From Paenibacillus curdlanolyticus YK9 (GTDB taxonomy: Bacteria; Bacillota; Bacilli; Paenibacillales; Paenibacillaceae), in NCBI RefSeq assembly GCF_000179615.1, contig NZ_AEDD01000009.1, positions 1-64,000 of the forward strand: a stretch of DNA of 64,000 nucleotides. Reading direction: 5' to 3'. The notes under the pieces are model-generated. The model searched no databases. It was given only the letters and a program-made list of their open reading frames with translations, and was not told where the DNA came from. The stretch's first letter is position 1; each line of letters starts with the position of its first letter. This document shows, one piece after another, positions 63,310-64,000 of the stretch. A program made the translations under genes and the position numbers.

Positions 63310-64000
63310 CTAGTACCGTCCGATCTGTTCGAGATAAGCATCGTAGTTGCTGCGAATCTCTTCCATCGAATCTCCGCCGAACTTCTCAAGGAATGCTCGT
63401 GCAACTTCCCATGCAACTACATGCTCCATTACAACGCTTGCAGCTGGAACAGCACAAGCATCCGAGCGCTCAACCTGTGCGGTGAAAGGCTCTCTCGTGT
63501 CGATGTCCACGCTTTGAAGCGGTTTGTACAGCGTCGGAATCGGCTTCATGACGCCGCGAACGACGATTTGCTCGCCATTGGTCATGCCGCCCTCGAAGCC
63601 GCCCAGACGGTTCGTTGCGCGGTGGTAGCCGCGCTCTTCCGTGTACAAAATCTCATCATGCACTTGCGAGCCGCGGATTTTGCCTGCTTCGAAGCCAATG
63701 CCGATCTCTACGCCTTTAAACGCATTAATCGATACAACAGCTTGCGCGATACGGCCATCAAGCTTACGGTCGTATTGCACGTGGCTGCCCAGTCCAACTG
63801 GCAAGCCTTCAACGATACACTCCACGATGCCGCCGATTGAATCGCCTTCCGCTTTGATTTGATCGATATATGCGGTCATCTTCTCTTCTGTCTCTTTATC
63901 AACAACACGAACAGGCGACTCTTCTGTCAAACGAATCAACTCGTCTACAGGCAGGTTGTTCGCCGGAGCTTCAATCTCGCCGATGCGGATGACTTGTCCG
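63310..64000 (-). CDS. aroC: Chorismate synthase, 5' part beyond the window
   Basis: The last about 230 codons of chorismate synthase, which makes chorismate with reduced FMN; the start is beyond the window edge. Signatures [32 protein letters not shown] and [20 protein letters not shown] are intact. Named aroF in B. subtilis. Followed by aroB with 1 bp between stop and start. Confidence 0.95.
   Translation of the reverse strand, partial: GQVIRIGEIEAPANNLPVDELIRLTEESPVRVVDKETEEKMTAYIDQIKAEGDSIGGIVECIVEGLPVGLGSHVQYDRKLDGRIAQAVVSINAFKGVEIGIGFEAGKIRGSQVHDEILYTEERGYHRATNRLGGFEGGMTNGEQIVVRGVMKPIPTLYKPLQSVDIDTREPFTAQVERSDACAVPAASVVMEHVVAWEVARAFLEKFGGDSMEEIRSNYDAYLEQIGRY

Overview
The window looks like chromosome of a spore-forming Gram-positive bacterium of the Paenibacillaceae (Paenibacillus, Cohnella or a close relative). 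The signs are moderate GC content, Bacillus-type ribosome binding sites (AGGAGG), bacillithiol genes (bshA, bshB1), a Bacillus-type qcrABC complex, YpjA/YpjB/YpiF family proteins, a T-box leader, and the gene order dinG/tseB/asnS/dnaD, panBCD-birA-cca-bshA-bshB1-mgsA-dapB and qcr-ypiF ... tyrA-hisC-trp-aroH-aroB-aroC known from B. subtilis. The species is an inference. No rRNA, tRNA, CRISPR, prophage or insertion sequence was seen. Nearly all genes lie on the minus strand; the exceptions are a plus-strand block (10.1-20.7 kb) and one YitT-family gene (43.9 kb).

Layout. 0-2.4 kb: dynamin-like GTPase (cut by the window edge) and nth. 2.5-7.4 kb: a three-gene cell-envelope operon (amidase, GerMN lipoprotein, SLH protein). 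7.9-11.9 kb: leuCD, a divergent LysR regulator and an omega-amidase (MtnU-like). 12-20.7 kb: mtnE, then a proline T-box followed by proB-proA-proC-mtnW-mtnX-mtnB, so methionine salvage genes sit on a proline-controlled transcript. 20.9-25.9 kb: fur, dnaD, asnS, ackA, hbd. 26-33.6 kb: a compact FtsH-like protease with a small membrane partner, tseB, mtaD, rex, dinG. 33.6-36.8 kb: a TPR gene and panBCD behind a 235-nt leader. 37-43.7 kb: birA, cca, bshA, bshB1, mgsA, dapB, TPR and MazG-like genes in one run. 43.9-49.8 kb: YitT protein, YpjB, YpjA, qcrABC, YpiF and an IDEAL-domain protein. 49.8-52.6 kb: a broken gamma-carbonic-anhydrase-like gene, an unknown protein and an ECF sigma/anti-sigma pair. 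53-64 kb: tyrA, hisC, trpEDCFBA, aroH, aroB, aroC (cut by the window edge), forming the aromatic amino acid supraoperon.

The genes are mostly ordinary core metabolism. The interesting signals are regulatory: a trp leader with eight triplets at an exact 5-nt period (seven (G/U)AG and one AAG; TRAP-type), the Pro T-box driving mtnWXB, a consensus promoter followed 80 nt later by an intrinsic terminator with no gene between (candidate small RNA near 52.9 kb), a leader with a terminator in front of panB whose promoter is built into the birA terminator, and a shared GCAACTTTTT promoter element in front of both the ECF sigma gene and the envelope operon.
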